Positions 17,820 through 25,601 of a stretch of DNA of 64,000 nucleotides are shown piece by piece (the stretch's first letter is position 1; each line of letters opens with the position of its first letter). Source of the DNA: Micrococcus sp. 2A (GTDB taxonomy: Bacteria; Actinomycetota; Actinomycetes; Actinomycetales; Micrococcaceae). A program made the translations under genes and the position numbers. The stretch covers positions 620,001-684,000 of the forward strand of contig NZ_CP154351.1 in the NCBI RefSeq assembly GCF_039519235.1. The letters are read 5' to 3'. The notes under the pieces are model-generated. The model saw only the letters and a program-made list of their open reading frames with translations. It had not been told where the DNA came from and did no database searches.

Positions 17820-19280
17820 TCAGCCGACGGCGTGCGATCCCGCCGCGGGAGCCTCCGGATGCGGGGGAGCCGGCTGGGCGGACGCATCGCGTGCCACCCG
17901 GGCGGCCCGGCGGCCTGAGCGGGCGAGCCGGGACTGACGCGGCGCCTGGTAGTACGAGTCGTACGAGTCACCATGCGCGGAGTAGCCACCGCCGTAGTAG
18001 TCGGCGCCGACGCCGGAGGTGGGCGTGCCGTTGAGCACCACGCCGAGCACGCGGGCGTTCACCCCGCCCAGCATGTCCCTGGCCACCTGGAGGTGGTCCT
18101 TGCGCGTCTTGCCGTGGCGGACCACCAGCACCGTGCCGTCCACGGCGGCGGCCAGCAGGGTGGAGTCGGTCACGGGGAGCACCGGCGGGGCGTCCACGAG
18201 AACCATGTGCGTCTCGGCCAGCGCCGCAAGGAGCTGGCGCATGCGCTCCGAGCCGAGCTGCTCGGAGGGGTTCGGGGGCGTGCGACCGGCCGGCAGGAGC
18301 AGGAGGCCGTCGTCGCCCACGGGATGCAGCACGTCCTGGAGCTCCACGTCCCCGTTGAGGACCTCGGAGAGGCCCACGCGGCCCTCCACGCCGAACTGGC
18401 TGGCCTGGCGGGGGCGGCGCAGGTCGGCGTCGATGAGGATGACCGGCTGGCCGGCCGCGGCGATGGCCAGGGCCAGGTTGCCGACGACGGTGGACTTGCC
18501 CTCACTGGGGTTCGAGCTGGTGAAGGCGATGGTGCGCGGCGGGTCGTCCACCGCGGCGAAGCGCAGGTTGGTGCGCAGCTGGCGGATGGTCTCGGCCGCG
18601 CGGGGAGAGAGCTCCATGATGCGGGAGGTGCGCTCGGCCTTCAAGGTCTTGTCCTGCGGGATTGCGCCCAGCAGGCCGGCGCCCGCGCCCACCTGAGCGT
18701 CCGTGGTGGTGCGCACGTTCACGTCCAGCATCCGGCGCAGGAAGGCGATCGCCAGGCCGATGAGCCCACCGATGGCCAGCCCGTACAGGATGTTGCGGAG
18801 ATGGTTGGGGCTGGAAGGCACGGTGGGTGCGAGGGCGTCCTCCAAGGCCGTGACCTCCACGTTGGAGGTCGGATCCAGGTTGTTGGCCACCTCGGCCGTC
18901 GCCACGAGGGCCGTGTTGGCCAGGTTGGCCGCGTTCGTGGCGTCCGGTGCCGTCGCGGACACGGTGATCAGGTTCGAGCCGGCCACCACCTCGGCGCTGA
19001 GGCGGGCCCCCCGCGTGTCCAGGCCCTCGGTCTGCGCGATGCGATCGCGCACCGTGCGGCTGTTGATGAGCGGGATGTAGGACTGCGCCCGGGTCTGGGC
19101 CGTCTCCGTGCCGGAGATGCTGGCCTCGCCCTGCACGGTGACGAACCCCGTGGAGGTGGCGGTGTACAGCGTGGGCTGAAGGAGGGAGTACACGAGCCCG
19201 GCGAGGGCGCCCACGGTGAGGCACACCAGGAGCACCAGACGGTTCGCGCGCAGGACCTTGAAGAAGTCGAGGATGTTCAT
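17820..19280 (-). CDS. Polysaccharide co-polymerase / BY-type tyrosine autokinase, copy 2
   Basis: This 486-residue protein is a paralogue of the gene at 5,016 with the same domain order. An N-terminal Wzz-like part opens with NILDFFKVLRAN and has two membrane segments. The cytoplasmic kinase has NPSEGKSTV (Walker A), ILIDADLRRPR (Walker A') and VLVDAPPVLP (Walker B). The tyrosine-rich tail (DYYGGGYSAHGDSYDSYY) differs in spacing from copy 1 and ends in a longer Arg/Pro-rich extension. It should set chain length and control export of a surface polysaccharide by cycles of tyrosine phosphorylation. It is divergent from a polymerase-like gene, exactly as in copy 1. Confidence 0.93.
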   Translation of the reverse strand: MNILDFFKVLRANRLVLLVCLTVGALAGLVYSLLQPTLYTATSTGFVTVQGEASISGTETAQTRAQSYIPLINSRTVRDRIAQTEGLDTRGARLSAEVVAGSNLITVSATAPDATNAANLANTALVATAEVANNLDPTSNVEVTALEDALAPTVPSSPNHLRNILYGLAIGGLIGLAIAFLRRMLDVNVRTTTDAQVGAGAGLLGAIPQDKTLKAERTSRIMELSPRAAETIRQLRTNLRFAAVDDPPRTIAFTSSNPSEGKSTVVGNLALAIAAAGQPVILIDADLRRPRQASQFGVEGRVGLSEVLNGDVELQDVLHPVGDDGLLLLPAGRTPPNPSEQLGSERMRQLLAALAETHMVLVDAPPVLPVTDSTLLAAAVDGTVLVVRHGKTRKDHLQVARDMLGGVNARVLGVVLNGTPTSGVGADYYGGGYSAHGDSYDSYYQAPRQSRLARSGRRAARVARDASAQPAPPHPEAPAAGSHAVG

Positions 19281-19314
19281 GGTGCCCCTGATCGGAGGGA
19301 TGACGGCTCAGCTC

Positions 19315-19320
19315 ACTCTA
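19315..19320 (-). promoter_or_regulatory. -10 hexamer TAGAGT for BY-kinase copy 2
   Basis: Minus-strand TAGAGT lies 35 bases before the ATG at 19280 and would give a leader of about 25-30 bases. Confidence 0.5.
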
Positions 19321-19351
19321 ACAAGGAGCACAGGTGGGCCACCTCCGCCAC

Positions 19352-19357
19352 TAGGCT
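19352..19357 (+). promoter_or_regulatory. -10 hexamer TAGGCT for polymerase-like gene copy 2
   Basis: TAGGCT lies 59 bases before the ATG at 19417. An in-frame GTG five bases after the hexamer (19363) would allow a leaderless, 18-residue-longer product. Confidence 0.5.
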
Positions 19358-19416
19358 GGGCCGTGCGGCGCGGGCCGCCGGCTCGCGAGGGCAGGGCACG
19401 GACGAGGAGGGCACGG

Positions 19417-20718
19417 ATGGCGGTGCAGCACCACAGCGCGGGGCCGCTGGAGACGGACCCCCGCCTCGCGGCGGTCTACGCGGCCCGGGCTGAGCAGGCC
19501 CGGCGCACTGCGCGGGGCACGTCGGCGTGGACCAGGGAGGACGACGAGCACGCGCTCGAGCGGGTCCCGCTGCGGATCCCCGAGCTGCTCCTGGGTGCAC
19601 TGCTGGCCATGGAGGTGTTCGCCATCCCCGTGGGTGGCACGCGCATTCCCCTCAGCGAGCTCGCCATGATGCTGCTCCTGCTGCTCGCCCTGTGCCGCCG
19701 AGCCACTCGGGACGCCTCCGACCTGGGCGTCGCCGCCCTCGCCGCGGGTGCGGTGGCCCTCTTCCTCGCGGTCGTCTCGGTGTCCGTCGGCATCGAGGAT
19801 CTCGCGTGGATGCGCCGCCTCGTGCGCATCAGTGCCCTGGCCGCCCTGGTGGGGTGCTTCGCCGCGCGGCGCCTGGACCTGCGCTCGGTGCTGTGGGGCC
19901 TTCTGGCGGCGATGGCCGTCAACGTCCCGCTGTTCTACGCGGGCGTGGTGCCCGCACCGTACGGCAGCTACCTCACCGGCTTCCTGGGGGACAAGAACGT
20001 GGCCGGCCTCTACTACGCGGCCATGCCGGTGCTGGCGGTGGCCTTCGTCCGGTCCCCGCAGCGCCGCTTGATGGTGCTGGCGGCTGCCGCGCCGTGCGTC
20101 TTCCTCACGGGCTCGCGCACCTCGATGGCGGGGTTTGCCTGCGCGGTGCTCTGGATGTGGCTCACCCCGCGTCTGGGGCCGGTCTTCCGAATCCTGATCC
20201 TGGCCGCCATGGGCTGGGCCGTGACCTTCGCCGAGGAGAACCTCGCCCAGCTGAGCGTCTTCGGCGACCGCACCGGCACGGACCAACTGCGCTCCTGGAT
20301 CCAGGACGCCACGGCGGTGAAGGCGGCGGAGACCCCGTGGTTCGGCCGGGGCCTGACCGAGGCCTACGTGACCATCGACGATGCCACGTGGCACTACCAC
20401 AACTCCTACGCGGGTCTCTTCACCGAGGGCGGCTACGTGCTGGTGATCGCCGTGCTCGCGGCCTACCTGTACTTCGGCCTGCGGGTCTTCACCACGCGCC
20501 TCCGCACGCCCTCCCGCGTGGCGGTGGAGGCCGCCACCGCGGTCATCTTCGTCACCGCCGCCCAGCTCGGCGAGGTCTTCCTGACCATCCCGGGCATGCT
20601 CATCCTGGCCACCGGTGCGAGCCTGGCGCTGCAGGAGAAGGACGCGCCGCTCGAGACCGAGGTCACCGAGCGGCAACGGGCGAAGGTGCTCCACGACGCC
20701 CGCGCCCGCTGGGGCTGA
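19417..20718 (+). CDS. O-antigen ligase/polymerase-like membrane protein, copy 2
   Basis: This 433-residue polytopic membrane protein is a paralogue of the gene at 6,636. Shared blocks include NVPLFYAG, GSYLTGFLGDKNVAGL, LTGSRTSM, FAEENLAQLSVFGDRTGTD and YHNSYAGLFTEGGY. The O-antigen ligase/Wzy-like topology suggests polymerisation or ligation of polysaccharide repeat units outside the membrane. I chose the ATG at 19417 for its strong GAGGAGG; a GTG at 19363 is an alternative if the message is leaderless. It is divergent from BY-kinase copy 2, with the phosphatase gene beyond its 3' end. Confidence 0.84.
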   Translation: MAVQHHSAGPLETDPRLAAVYAARAEQARRTARGTSAWTREDDEHALERVPLRIPELLLGALLAMEVFAIPVGGTRIPLSELAMMLLLLLALCRRATRDASDLGVAALAAGAVALFLAVVSVSVGIEDLAWMRRLVRISALAALVGCFAARRLDLRSVLWGLLAAMAVNVPLFYAGVVPAPYGSYLTGFLGDKNVAGLYYAAMPVLAVAFVRSPQRRLMVLAAAAPCVFLTGSRTSMAGFACAVLWMWLTPRLGPVFRILILAAMGWAVTFAEENLAQLSVFGDRTGTDQLRSWIQDATAVKAAETPWFGRGLTEAYVTIDDATWHYHNSYAGLFTEGGYVLVIAVLAAYLYFGLRVFTTRLRTPSRVAVEAATAVIFVTAAQLGEVFLTIPGMLILATGASLALQEKDAPLETEVTERQRAKVLHDARARWG

Positions 20719-20794
20719 CGGCGGCGGCGGCCGAGTGACGTCGGCCCGGCCTCAGCCCCGCTCGCCCCGCCTCGCCTGGCTCAGGGCGCCCGCC

Positions 20795-21475
20795 TCAGCT
20801 CTGCGTGCCCGCGCCCCCCACGGCGCGGGCCACGGCCTGCGCGATCGCCTCGAGCGTCGGGTCGAGTGCGTCCGCCATCGCCGCGTAGCCGGCCACCGGC
20901 CCGCGGAAGGGATCCGGGAGGTCCAGCGGCTCGCCCGTCAGGGCGTCCCGCCGCGCGGCCCAGGCCGTGGTCAGGGCAGGCAGGCCGCCCGCGTCCGGGA
21001 GGTCCGTCCCGGCGGCCAGTCGCCCCGCCTCCAGCAGCGTGTACGCCCGCCGCACGGCTCCCGGCTCCTCGCGCAGCACGGCGCCCAGGTGGGCCTCCGT
21101 GGCTGTCAGCACGAGGTCCTGCCCCGCCAGCACCCGCGCGGTCAGCTGCCGCGGCCGGTGGCTCAGGAGCGCGTCCATCACCCCGCTGCTCGGCGCCAGG
21201 TGAAGGATCTCGTCCGGCACGGCCAGCGCCTGGTTCGGCCCCGTGCCCGCACTCCTCACCTCGGCGCGGCCGGAGCCCAGCAGCTCGTCGAGCCGCGCCT
21301 GGAGCACGTGCTGCGCGTAGGCCGAGCGGCAGATGTTGCCCGTGCACACCGTCAGGATGCGCACGGGGGCGGCACCGGTCGCACCGGCCGCGTCGTCGTC
21401 GGAACGGTGCGCATCGCCGTCGGGCGTCGGCGCGCCGAAGGGGGAGCGGATGGGCGGTCGGGCGGTCCAGCTCAT
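20795..21475 (-). CDS. Low-molecular-weight protein-tyrosine phosphatase, copy 2
   Basis: This 226-residue protein has the P-loop CTGNICRSAY and a C-terminal DLPDPFRG. The general-acid Asp-Pro is present, but the Tyr common after it (DPY) is Phe here. Members of this family dephosphorylate BY-kinases and partner proteins in capsule or exopolysaccharide systems; the kinase at 17,820 is the obvious candidate. An N-terminal extension of about 38 residues, rich in Asp and Ala, precedes the core, so the start is less certain than the fold. It is the counterpart of the phosphatase at 9,460. Confidence 0.88.
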   Translation of the reverse strand: MSWTARPPIRSPFGAPTPDGDAHRSDDDAAGATGAAPVRILTVCTGNICRSAYAQHVLQARLDELLGSGRAEVRSAGTGPNQALAVPDEILHLAPSSGVMDALLSHRPRQLTARVLAGQDLVLTATEAHLGAVLREEPGAVRRAYTLLEAGRLAAGTDLPDAGGLPALTTAWAARRDALTGEPLDLPDPFRGPVAGYAAMADALDPTLEAIAQAVARAVGGAGTQS

Positions 21476-21528
21476 GGGGCGATCCTTTCGGGGCGAGCCT
21501 CCCCGCGGCCAGGGGCGGGCAGATCAGA

Positions 21529-21574
21529 CGCCGAAGGGCGTCCTCCGCGGCACTGCGGTGGACGCCTTTCGGCG
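21529..21574 (-). terminator. 20-bp near-perfect hairpin after the small membrane protein gene
   Basis: Bases 21529-21548 pair with 21555-21574 with one mismatch and one G-U pair, around a six-base loop. The hairpin is 35 bases past the end of the leftward gene at 21609. Confidence 0.75.
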
Positions 21575-21608
21575 GTGTGAGGCGGGGGTGCCGCCCTCAG
21601 GGACGGGG

Positions 21609-21938
21609 TCAGTGACCGCGCGACGCGCCCGCCGCGGTCGAGCCGGCGGCGCCGTGCGTCGTGGTGGTGCCCACGGTGTGCGTGGCGACGGCCGGGGCGC
21701 CGTGGATGGACTGCGTGTGCAGGGTGTCGCCGCGGCCCAGGATGCCCTGCGGGATGAGGAAGGCGATCGTGGCCAGCGCGAGGGCGATCAGGCCCGCGAG
21801 CCACGCGTTGTCCAGGCTCCAGAAGCCCATCGCGTACAGCGAGCCGAGGAACAGGCCGAAGCAGAGCAGGAAGAGGAGCACGGAGCTGCCGACGCCGCCC
21901 GCGTTCGAGTGGTCGATGGCCTTGCCGTTGCGGATCAC
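21609..21938 (-). CDS. Small two-helix membrane protein, function unknown
   Basis: This 109-residue protein has two hydrophobic helices (GSSVLLFLLCFGLFLGSLYAM and the stretch LAGLIALALATIAFLIP), the first cited over the 20-residue segment SSVLLFLLCFGLFLGSLY. A short polar N-terminus and a Thr/Ala/Gly/His-rich tail with several histidines complete it. I do not recognise a family. The start ATG is preceded by AGGAG-like bases on the minus strand (AGCTCCT on the plus strand). It stands alone between the deoC gene and a hairpin terminator. Confidence 0.65.
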   Translation of the reverse strand: MIRNGKAIDHSNAGGVGSSVLLFLLCFGLFLGSLYAMGFWSLDNAWLAGLIALALATIAFLIPQGILGRGDTLHTQSIHGAPAVATHTVGTTTTHGAAGSTAAGASRGH

Positions 21939-21990
21939 GTCATAGCTCCTTCAGCTGCTGGTCTGTCCCCGGAGTCGCTCGGGGGGGGGT

Positions 21991-22692
21991 TCAGTCGTCC
22001 CCCAGGATAGCAAGTGCGGAGCTCGCGCCGATGCGGGTCGCGCCCGCCGCGATCATGGTCAGCGCGTCGGCGCGCGAGCGCACCCCGCCGGACGCCTTCA
22101 CGCCCATGTCCGGGCCCACCGTGCGTCGCATGAGCGCCACGTGCTCGGCGGTGGCGCCGGCCGTGGAGAAGCCCGTGGAGGTCTTGACGAAGTCCGCACC
22201 GGCCTCGGCGGCGGCCTCGCACGCGAGCACGATCTGCTCGTCGGTGAGCAGGGCGGTCTCCACGATCACCTTGAGGAGCGCGCCGCCCTCACCCGCGGGG
22301 CCCATGGCGTGCGCGGCGTCGGCCACGGCGCGGATGTCCTGCACCAGGCGCTCGCGGTCACCGGCGCGGGCGGCGGCGACGTCGATCACCATGTCCACCT
22401 CGTCCGCCCCGTCCTTGATGGCCTGCGTGGCCTCGAACGCCTTGGCCGCCGACGACGTGGCGCCCAGCGGGAAGCCGATGACGGTGCAGGTCAGCACGTC
22501 GGAGCCCTCGAGCGCGGCGTGCACGCGGGGCACCCACACCGGGTTCACGCAGACGCTCTTGACGCCGGCCTCGCGGGCCTCGGCGACGAGGCGGTCGATG
22601 TCCTCGGCGGACGTCTCAGGCTTGAGGGCGGTGGCGTCGATGTACTGGGCCAGCTCGGCGGTGGACAGCTGCGGGAGCGCGGTGTCGGTCAT
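21991..22692 (-). CDS. deoC: Deoxyribose-phosphate aldolase
   Basis: DeoC cleaves 2-deoxyribose-5-phosphate to glyceraldehyde-3-phosphate and acetaldehyde in deoxynucleoside breakdown. The 233-residue protein shows the class I aldolase pattern: [10 protein letters not shown] at the N-terminus, [27 protein letters not shown] with the conserved Asp, [11 protein letters not shown] with the proton-relay Lys, and [10 protein letters not shown] with the Schiff-base Lys. It lies downstream of, and on the same strand as, purine nucleoside phosphorylase and a phosphosugar mutase that supply its substrate. A long hairpin separates them, and deoC has its own leaderless promoter. Confidence 0.96.
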   Translation of the reverse strand: MTDTALPQLSTAELAQYIDATALKPETSAEDIDRLVAEAREAGVKSVCVNPVWVPRVHAALEGSDVLTCTVIGFPLGATSSAAKAFEATQAIKDGADEVDMVIDVAAARAGDRERLVQDIRAVADAAHAMGPAGEGGALLKVIVETALLTDEQIVLACEAAAEAGADFVKTSTGFSTAGATAEHVALMRRTVGPDMGVKASGGVRSRADALTMIAAGATRIGASSALAILGDD

Positions 22693-22699
22693 GCGGGCC

Positions 22700-22705
22700 A
22701 GCCTA
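22700..22705 (-). promoter_or_regulatory. -10 hexamer TAGGCT, leaderless arrangement, deoC
   Basis: Minus-strand TAGGCT ends seven bases before the deoC ATG. Confidence 0.6.
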
Positions 22706-22735
22706 TCCGGGGCGCATGACCGACGCCCTCCGCGG

Positions 22736-22787
22736 AGGCAGGCAGACTCGCCGCTTCACTTTCTGGAAGCGGCGAGTCTGCCTGCCT
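22736..22787 (-). terminator. Perfect 22-bp hairpin downstream of the phosphosugar mutase
   Basis: Bases 22736-22757 are exactly complementary to 22766-22787 around an eight-base loop. The hairpin follows the G-run array and should stop transcripts from the punA-mutase operon before deoC. Confidence 0.8.
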
Positions 22788-22788
22788 T

Positions 22789-22916
22789 GGGGGTGCGGGG
22801 GTGTGGGGGCGTGGGGGTGCGGGGGTGCGGGGGTGTGGGGGTGCGGGGGTGCGGGGGTGTGGGGGCGTGGGGGTGCGGGGGTGCGGGAATGTGGGGGCGT
22901 GGGGGTGTCGGGGTGG
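22789..22916. repeat. Octamer tandem array GGGGGYGY, about 16 units
   Basis: The unit is five G's followed by T/C-G-T/C, repeated about 16 times with variants GGGGGTGC, GGGGGTGT and GGGGGCGT, plus one degenerate GGGAATGT. It lies between the mutase stop and the 22-bp hairpin, in no recognised gene. The regularly spaced G5 runs on the plus strand could form G-quadruplexes. Confidence 0.95.
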
Positions 22917-22931
22917 AGGCGAGGGGCCTCC

Positions 22932-24635
22932 TCATCCCCCGACGAGCGCCGCCACCTGCGACCGCAGCCGCTCGAGCCGCTCAGCTGCCGCGTCCGGGTC
23001 CGCGTCCCGCGTGCCGAGGTAGCACTTGAGCTTGGGCTCCGTGCCGGAGGGGCGGATGAGCACGCGCGTGCCCGAGTCGGTGGCGAACAGCAGCGCGTCG
23101 GTGGGGGGCAGGCCCGCGCCGCCCTCGGCCAGGTCCCGGCTCACGGTCACCGGCTCGCCCGCGAGCTCGGCGGGGCCCCGCTCGCGCAGCGCGGCCATCG
23201 TCGCCCCGATGATCGACAGGTCCTGCACCCGCACGGACACCTGCGCGGCCGGCATCGCGCCGGTCACCGCGTCGACGGCGGCCAGCGCGTCGGCCAGCGT
23301 GCGCCCGGAGGCCGCGAGGTCGGCGGCCAGCTCGCACGCCAGCAGCGCGGCGGTGATGCCGTCCTTGTCCCGCACGAGGTCCGGGGCCACGCAGTAGCCG
23401 AGCGCCTCCTCGTAGCCGTAGCCGAGCTCGGGGGCGCGCGAGATCCACTTGAAGCCGGTGAGCGTCACGTGATGCGCCACCCCCTCGGCCTCGGCGAGGA
23501 CGGCCAGCTGCGGAGCGGAGACCACGGAGTTCGCGGCGCTGCGACCCGTGGCCCGGAGCTGCGGCATGAGGTGGGCCCCCAGCAGGGTCCCGACGGCGTC
23601 GCCGGAGAGCATCCGCCAGGTCCGGGCGCCGGCGCCGTCGGTGATCCGCACGCCGAGGGCGAGGCGGTCCGCGTCCGGGTCGTTGGCGATCACGAGGTCC
23701 GCGTCCTGCTCCGCCGCGAGGGCGAGCGCGAGGTCCATGGCGCCCGGCTCCTCCGGATTGGGGAAGGCCACCGTGGGGAAGGCGGGGTCCGGCTGCGCCT
23801 GCTCCGGCACCACCTCGACGTCGGCGAAGCCCGCCTCGGCGAGCAGCTCGGGGAGCACGGCCCCGCCCACGCCGTGCATCGGCGTGTAGACCACGCGCAG
23901 GGCGCGGTGGGGGAAGCGGCCCGGGTCCAGCAGGCCGAGCGCGGCCTCCCGGTAGGCCTCGAGCAGCTCCGGCCCGGCCAGCTCCCAGCCGTCCGCGGCG
24001 AGGGCGATGTCCGCGGGCCAGGCCTCGTGGTCGATCAGGGCGGCGATCTGCGCGTCCGCCGGGGAGACCAGCTGGGCGCCGCGCCCGGCGGCGTCCGTCA
24101 TGCGCCCGCCGAGGTACACCTTGTAGCCGTTGTCCGCGGGCGGGTTGTGGCTCGCGGTGACCATCACGCCGGCGTCGGCGTTGAGGTGGCGGACGGCGAA
24201 GGCGAGCACCGGCGTGGGCAGCGCCGAGGGCAGCAGGATCACCTGCGCGCCGGCCGCCGTGAGCACCGCCGCCGTGTCCTGCGCGAAGGCGGCCGAGCCG
24301 CGCCGCGCGTCGTAGCCCACCACCGCGAGCGGGGCCGGGGCGTCCACCCCGAGCACCTGCCAGAGATGCGCGCCGAGCGCGGCCGCGGTGCGGCGCACCA
24401 CGATCCTGTTCATGCGCGACTCGCCGGGGCCCTCCTCCGCGCGCAGCCCCGCCGTGCCGAACGCGAGCGGGCCGGAGAACCGGGAGGCCAGGGAGGCCCG
24501 GGCGGCGTCGGCCTCCGGGCCGGTGCCCTCGGCGGCGTCCAGCTCGGCCCGCAGGATCTCCCGGTGCACGGGCTCCGGGTCCTCCACGGACCAGCGCTCG
24601 GCGAGGGCGACGACGCGGGGGTCCAGGGCGCTCAT
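22932..24635 (-). CDS. Phosphoglucomutase/phosphomannomutase family (phospho-sugar mutase)
   Basis: This 567-residue enzyme of the alpha-D-phosphohexomutase superfamily moves phosphate between C1 and C6 (or C5) of a sugar. Landmarks are AFGTAGLRAEEGPGESRMN near the N-terminus, VMVTASHNPP with the phosphoserine, ANDPDADRLA for the metal, GYGYEEALGY for sugar binding, and IRPSGTEPKLK for phosphate binding. The ATG overlaps the punA stop by one base. With punA and deoC nearby, ribose- or deoxyribose-1-phosphate is a plausible substrate. Mycobacteria have a similar deoD-pmmB pair. Confidence 0.92.
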   Translation of the reverse strand: MSALDPRVVALAERWSVEDPEPVHREILRAELDAAEGTGPEADAARASLASRFSGPLAFGTAGLRAEEGPGESRMNRIVVRRTAAALGAHLWQVLGVDAPAPLAVVGYDARRGSAAFAQDTAAVLTAAGAQVILLPSALPTPVLAFAVRHLNADAGVMVTASHNPPADNGYKVYLGGRMTDAAGRGAQLVSPADAQIAALIDHEAWPADIALAADGWELAGPELLEAYREAALGLLDPGRFPHRALRVVYTPMHGVGGAVLPELLAEAGFADVEVVPEQAQPDPAFPTVAFPNPEEPGAMDLALALAAEQDADLVIANDPDADRLALGVRITDGAGARTWRMLSGDAVGTLLGAHLMPQLRATGRSAANSVVSAPQLAVLAEAEGVAHHVTLTGFKWISRAPELGYGYEEALGYCVAPDLVRDKDGITAALLACELAADLAASGRTLADALAAVDAVTGAMPAAQVSVRVQDLSIIGATMAALRERGPAELAGEPVTVSRDLAEGGAGLPPTDALLFATDSGTRVLIRPSGTEPKLKCYLGTRDADPDAAAERLERLRSQVAALVGG

Positions 24636-25522
24636 CAGATCCGCCCCACGATCTCGGCGAGCAGGCGCGAGATGCGCGGCCCGGCGGCACGGCCGGCCTC
24701 CACCACCTCGGCATGCGAGAGCGGCGTCTCGGAGATCCCGGCGCCCGGGTTGGTCACGAGCGAGATGCCGAACACCTCGAGGCCGGCGTGGCGGGCCGCG
24801 ATGGCGTCGAGTGCCGTGGACATGCCCACGAGGTCCCCGCCGAGCGTGCGGGCCATGCGCACCTCCGCGGGCGTCTCGTACTGCGGGCCGGAGAACTGCA
24901 CGTACACGCCCTCGGTGAGGGAGGGGTCCACCTCGCGGGCGATCGCGCGGATGCGCGGGGAGTAGAGGTCCGTGAGGTCCACGAACGTGGCGCCCACCAG
25001 AGGCGTGGCGCCCGTGAGGTTGATGTGGTCCGAGATCACCACGGGCGTGCCCGGGGCGATCGCCGGATCCAGCCCGCCGCACCCGTTCGTCAGCACGACG
25101 ACGGACGCGCCCGCCGCGGCCGCCGTGCGGACGGTGTGGGCCACGTCCTGCGCGCTGCGGGACTCGTAGAAGTGGGTGCGCGAGCCGAAGACCAGGGCGT
25201 GCGTGCCGTCCGGCAGGCGCACGGAGCGGATCACGGCGCTGTGGCCCGGCACCTGCGGGGCGTGGAAGCCCGGCACGTCGGCCAGCGGCACGGCCGCCAC
25301 CTCCTCGCCCAGCAGCGCGCCCGTGCCGCCCCAGCCCGAGCCCAGCACGACGGCGATGCGGTGCTCCGGCACGCCCGTCGCCTCGGCGATGGCCGCGGCG
25401 GCCTGCCGGGCCTCGGCGAAGCCGGGGTGGTCGTCGACGAGCCGGGACTCGCCGGCGACCCCGGGGGCGCCGGTCGTGGAGTCGGGTGCGGCCGGGGCGG
25501 GGGAGGAGGTCTGCTCGTTCAC
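24635..25522 (-). CDS. punA: Purine nucleoside phosphorylase
   Basis: This enzyme phosphorolyses purine (deoxy)nucleosides to the base and (deoxy)ribose-1-phosphate. The 295-residue protein matches the trimeric, mammalian-like class: VVLGSGWGG at the phosphate site, VPGHSA, GSRTHFYESR, VVVLTNGCGGLDP, and a C-terminal VTNPGAG with the purine-binding Asn. About 35 Pro/Ala/Thr-rich residues precede the core. The GTG start is set by a TAGACT element six bases upstream, a leaderless arrangement. It is the first gene of an operon with the mutase. Confidence 0.93.
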   Translation of the reverse strand: MNEQTSSPAPAAPDSTTGAPGVAGESRLVDDHPGFAEARQAAAAIAEATGVPEHRIAVVLGSGWGGTGALLGEEVAAVPLADVPGFHAPQVPGHSAVIRSVRLPDGTHALVFGSRTHFYESRSAQDVAHTVRTAAAAGASVVVLTNGCGGLDPAIAPGTPVVISDHINLTGATPLVGATFVDLTDLYSPRIRAIAREVDPSLTEGVYVQFSGPQYETPAEVRMARTLGGDLVGMSTALDAIAARHAGLEVFGISLVTNPGAGISETPLSHAEVVEAGRAAGPRISRLLAEIVGRI

Positions 25523-25528
25523 GCCGCC

Positions 25529-25534
25529 AGTCTA
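25529..25534 (-). promoter_or_regulatory. -10 hexamer TAGACT, leaderless arrangement, punA
   Basis: Minus-strand TAGACT ends six bases before the punA GTG. Confidence 0.6.
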
Positions 25535-25588
25535 GGCGCGGGGCCCGGGGCCGGGCCCGGCTGCTGTGACTTTCCGGCCCACGGCGGA

Positions 25589-25594
25589 CACAAT
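25589..25594 (+). promoter_or_regulatory. -10 hexamer CACAAT, leaderless arrangement, LpdA-type gene
   Basis: CACAAT ends seven bases before the GTG at 25602. TGTGAC, a possible -35, lies 18 bases further upstream. The same hexamer and spacing occur before the S4-domain gene at 56469. Confidence 0.5.
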
Positions 25595-25601
25595 GAGGAC
25601 C

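Noticed and set aside
22789..22916. CRISPR array
   Set aside because: The units are eight bases long with no spacers.
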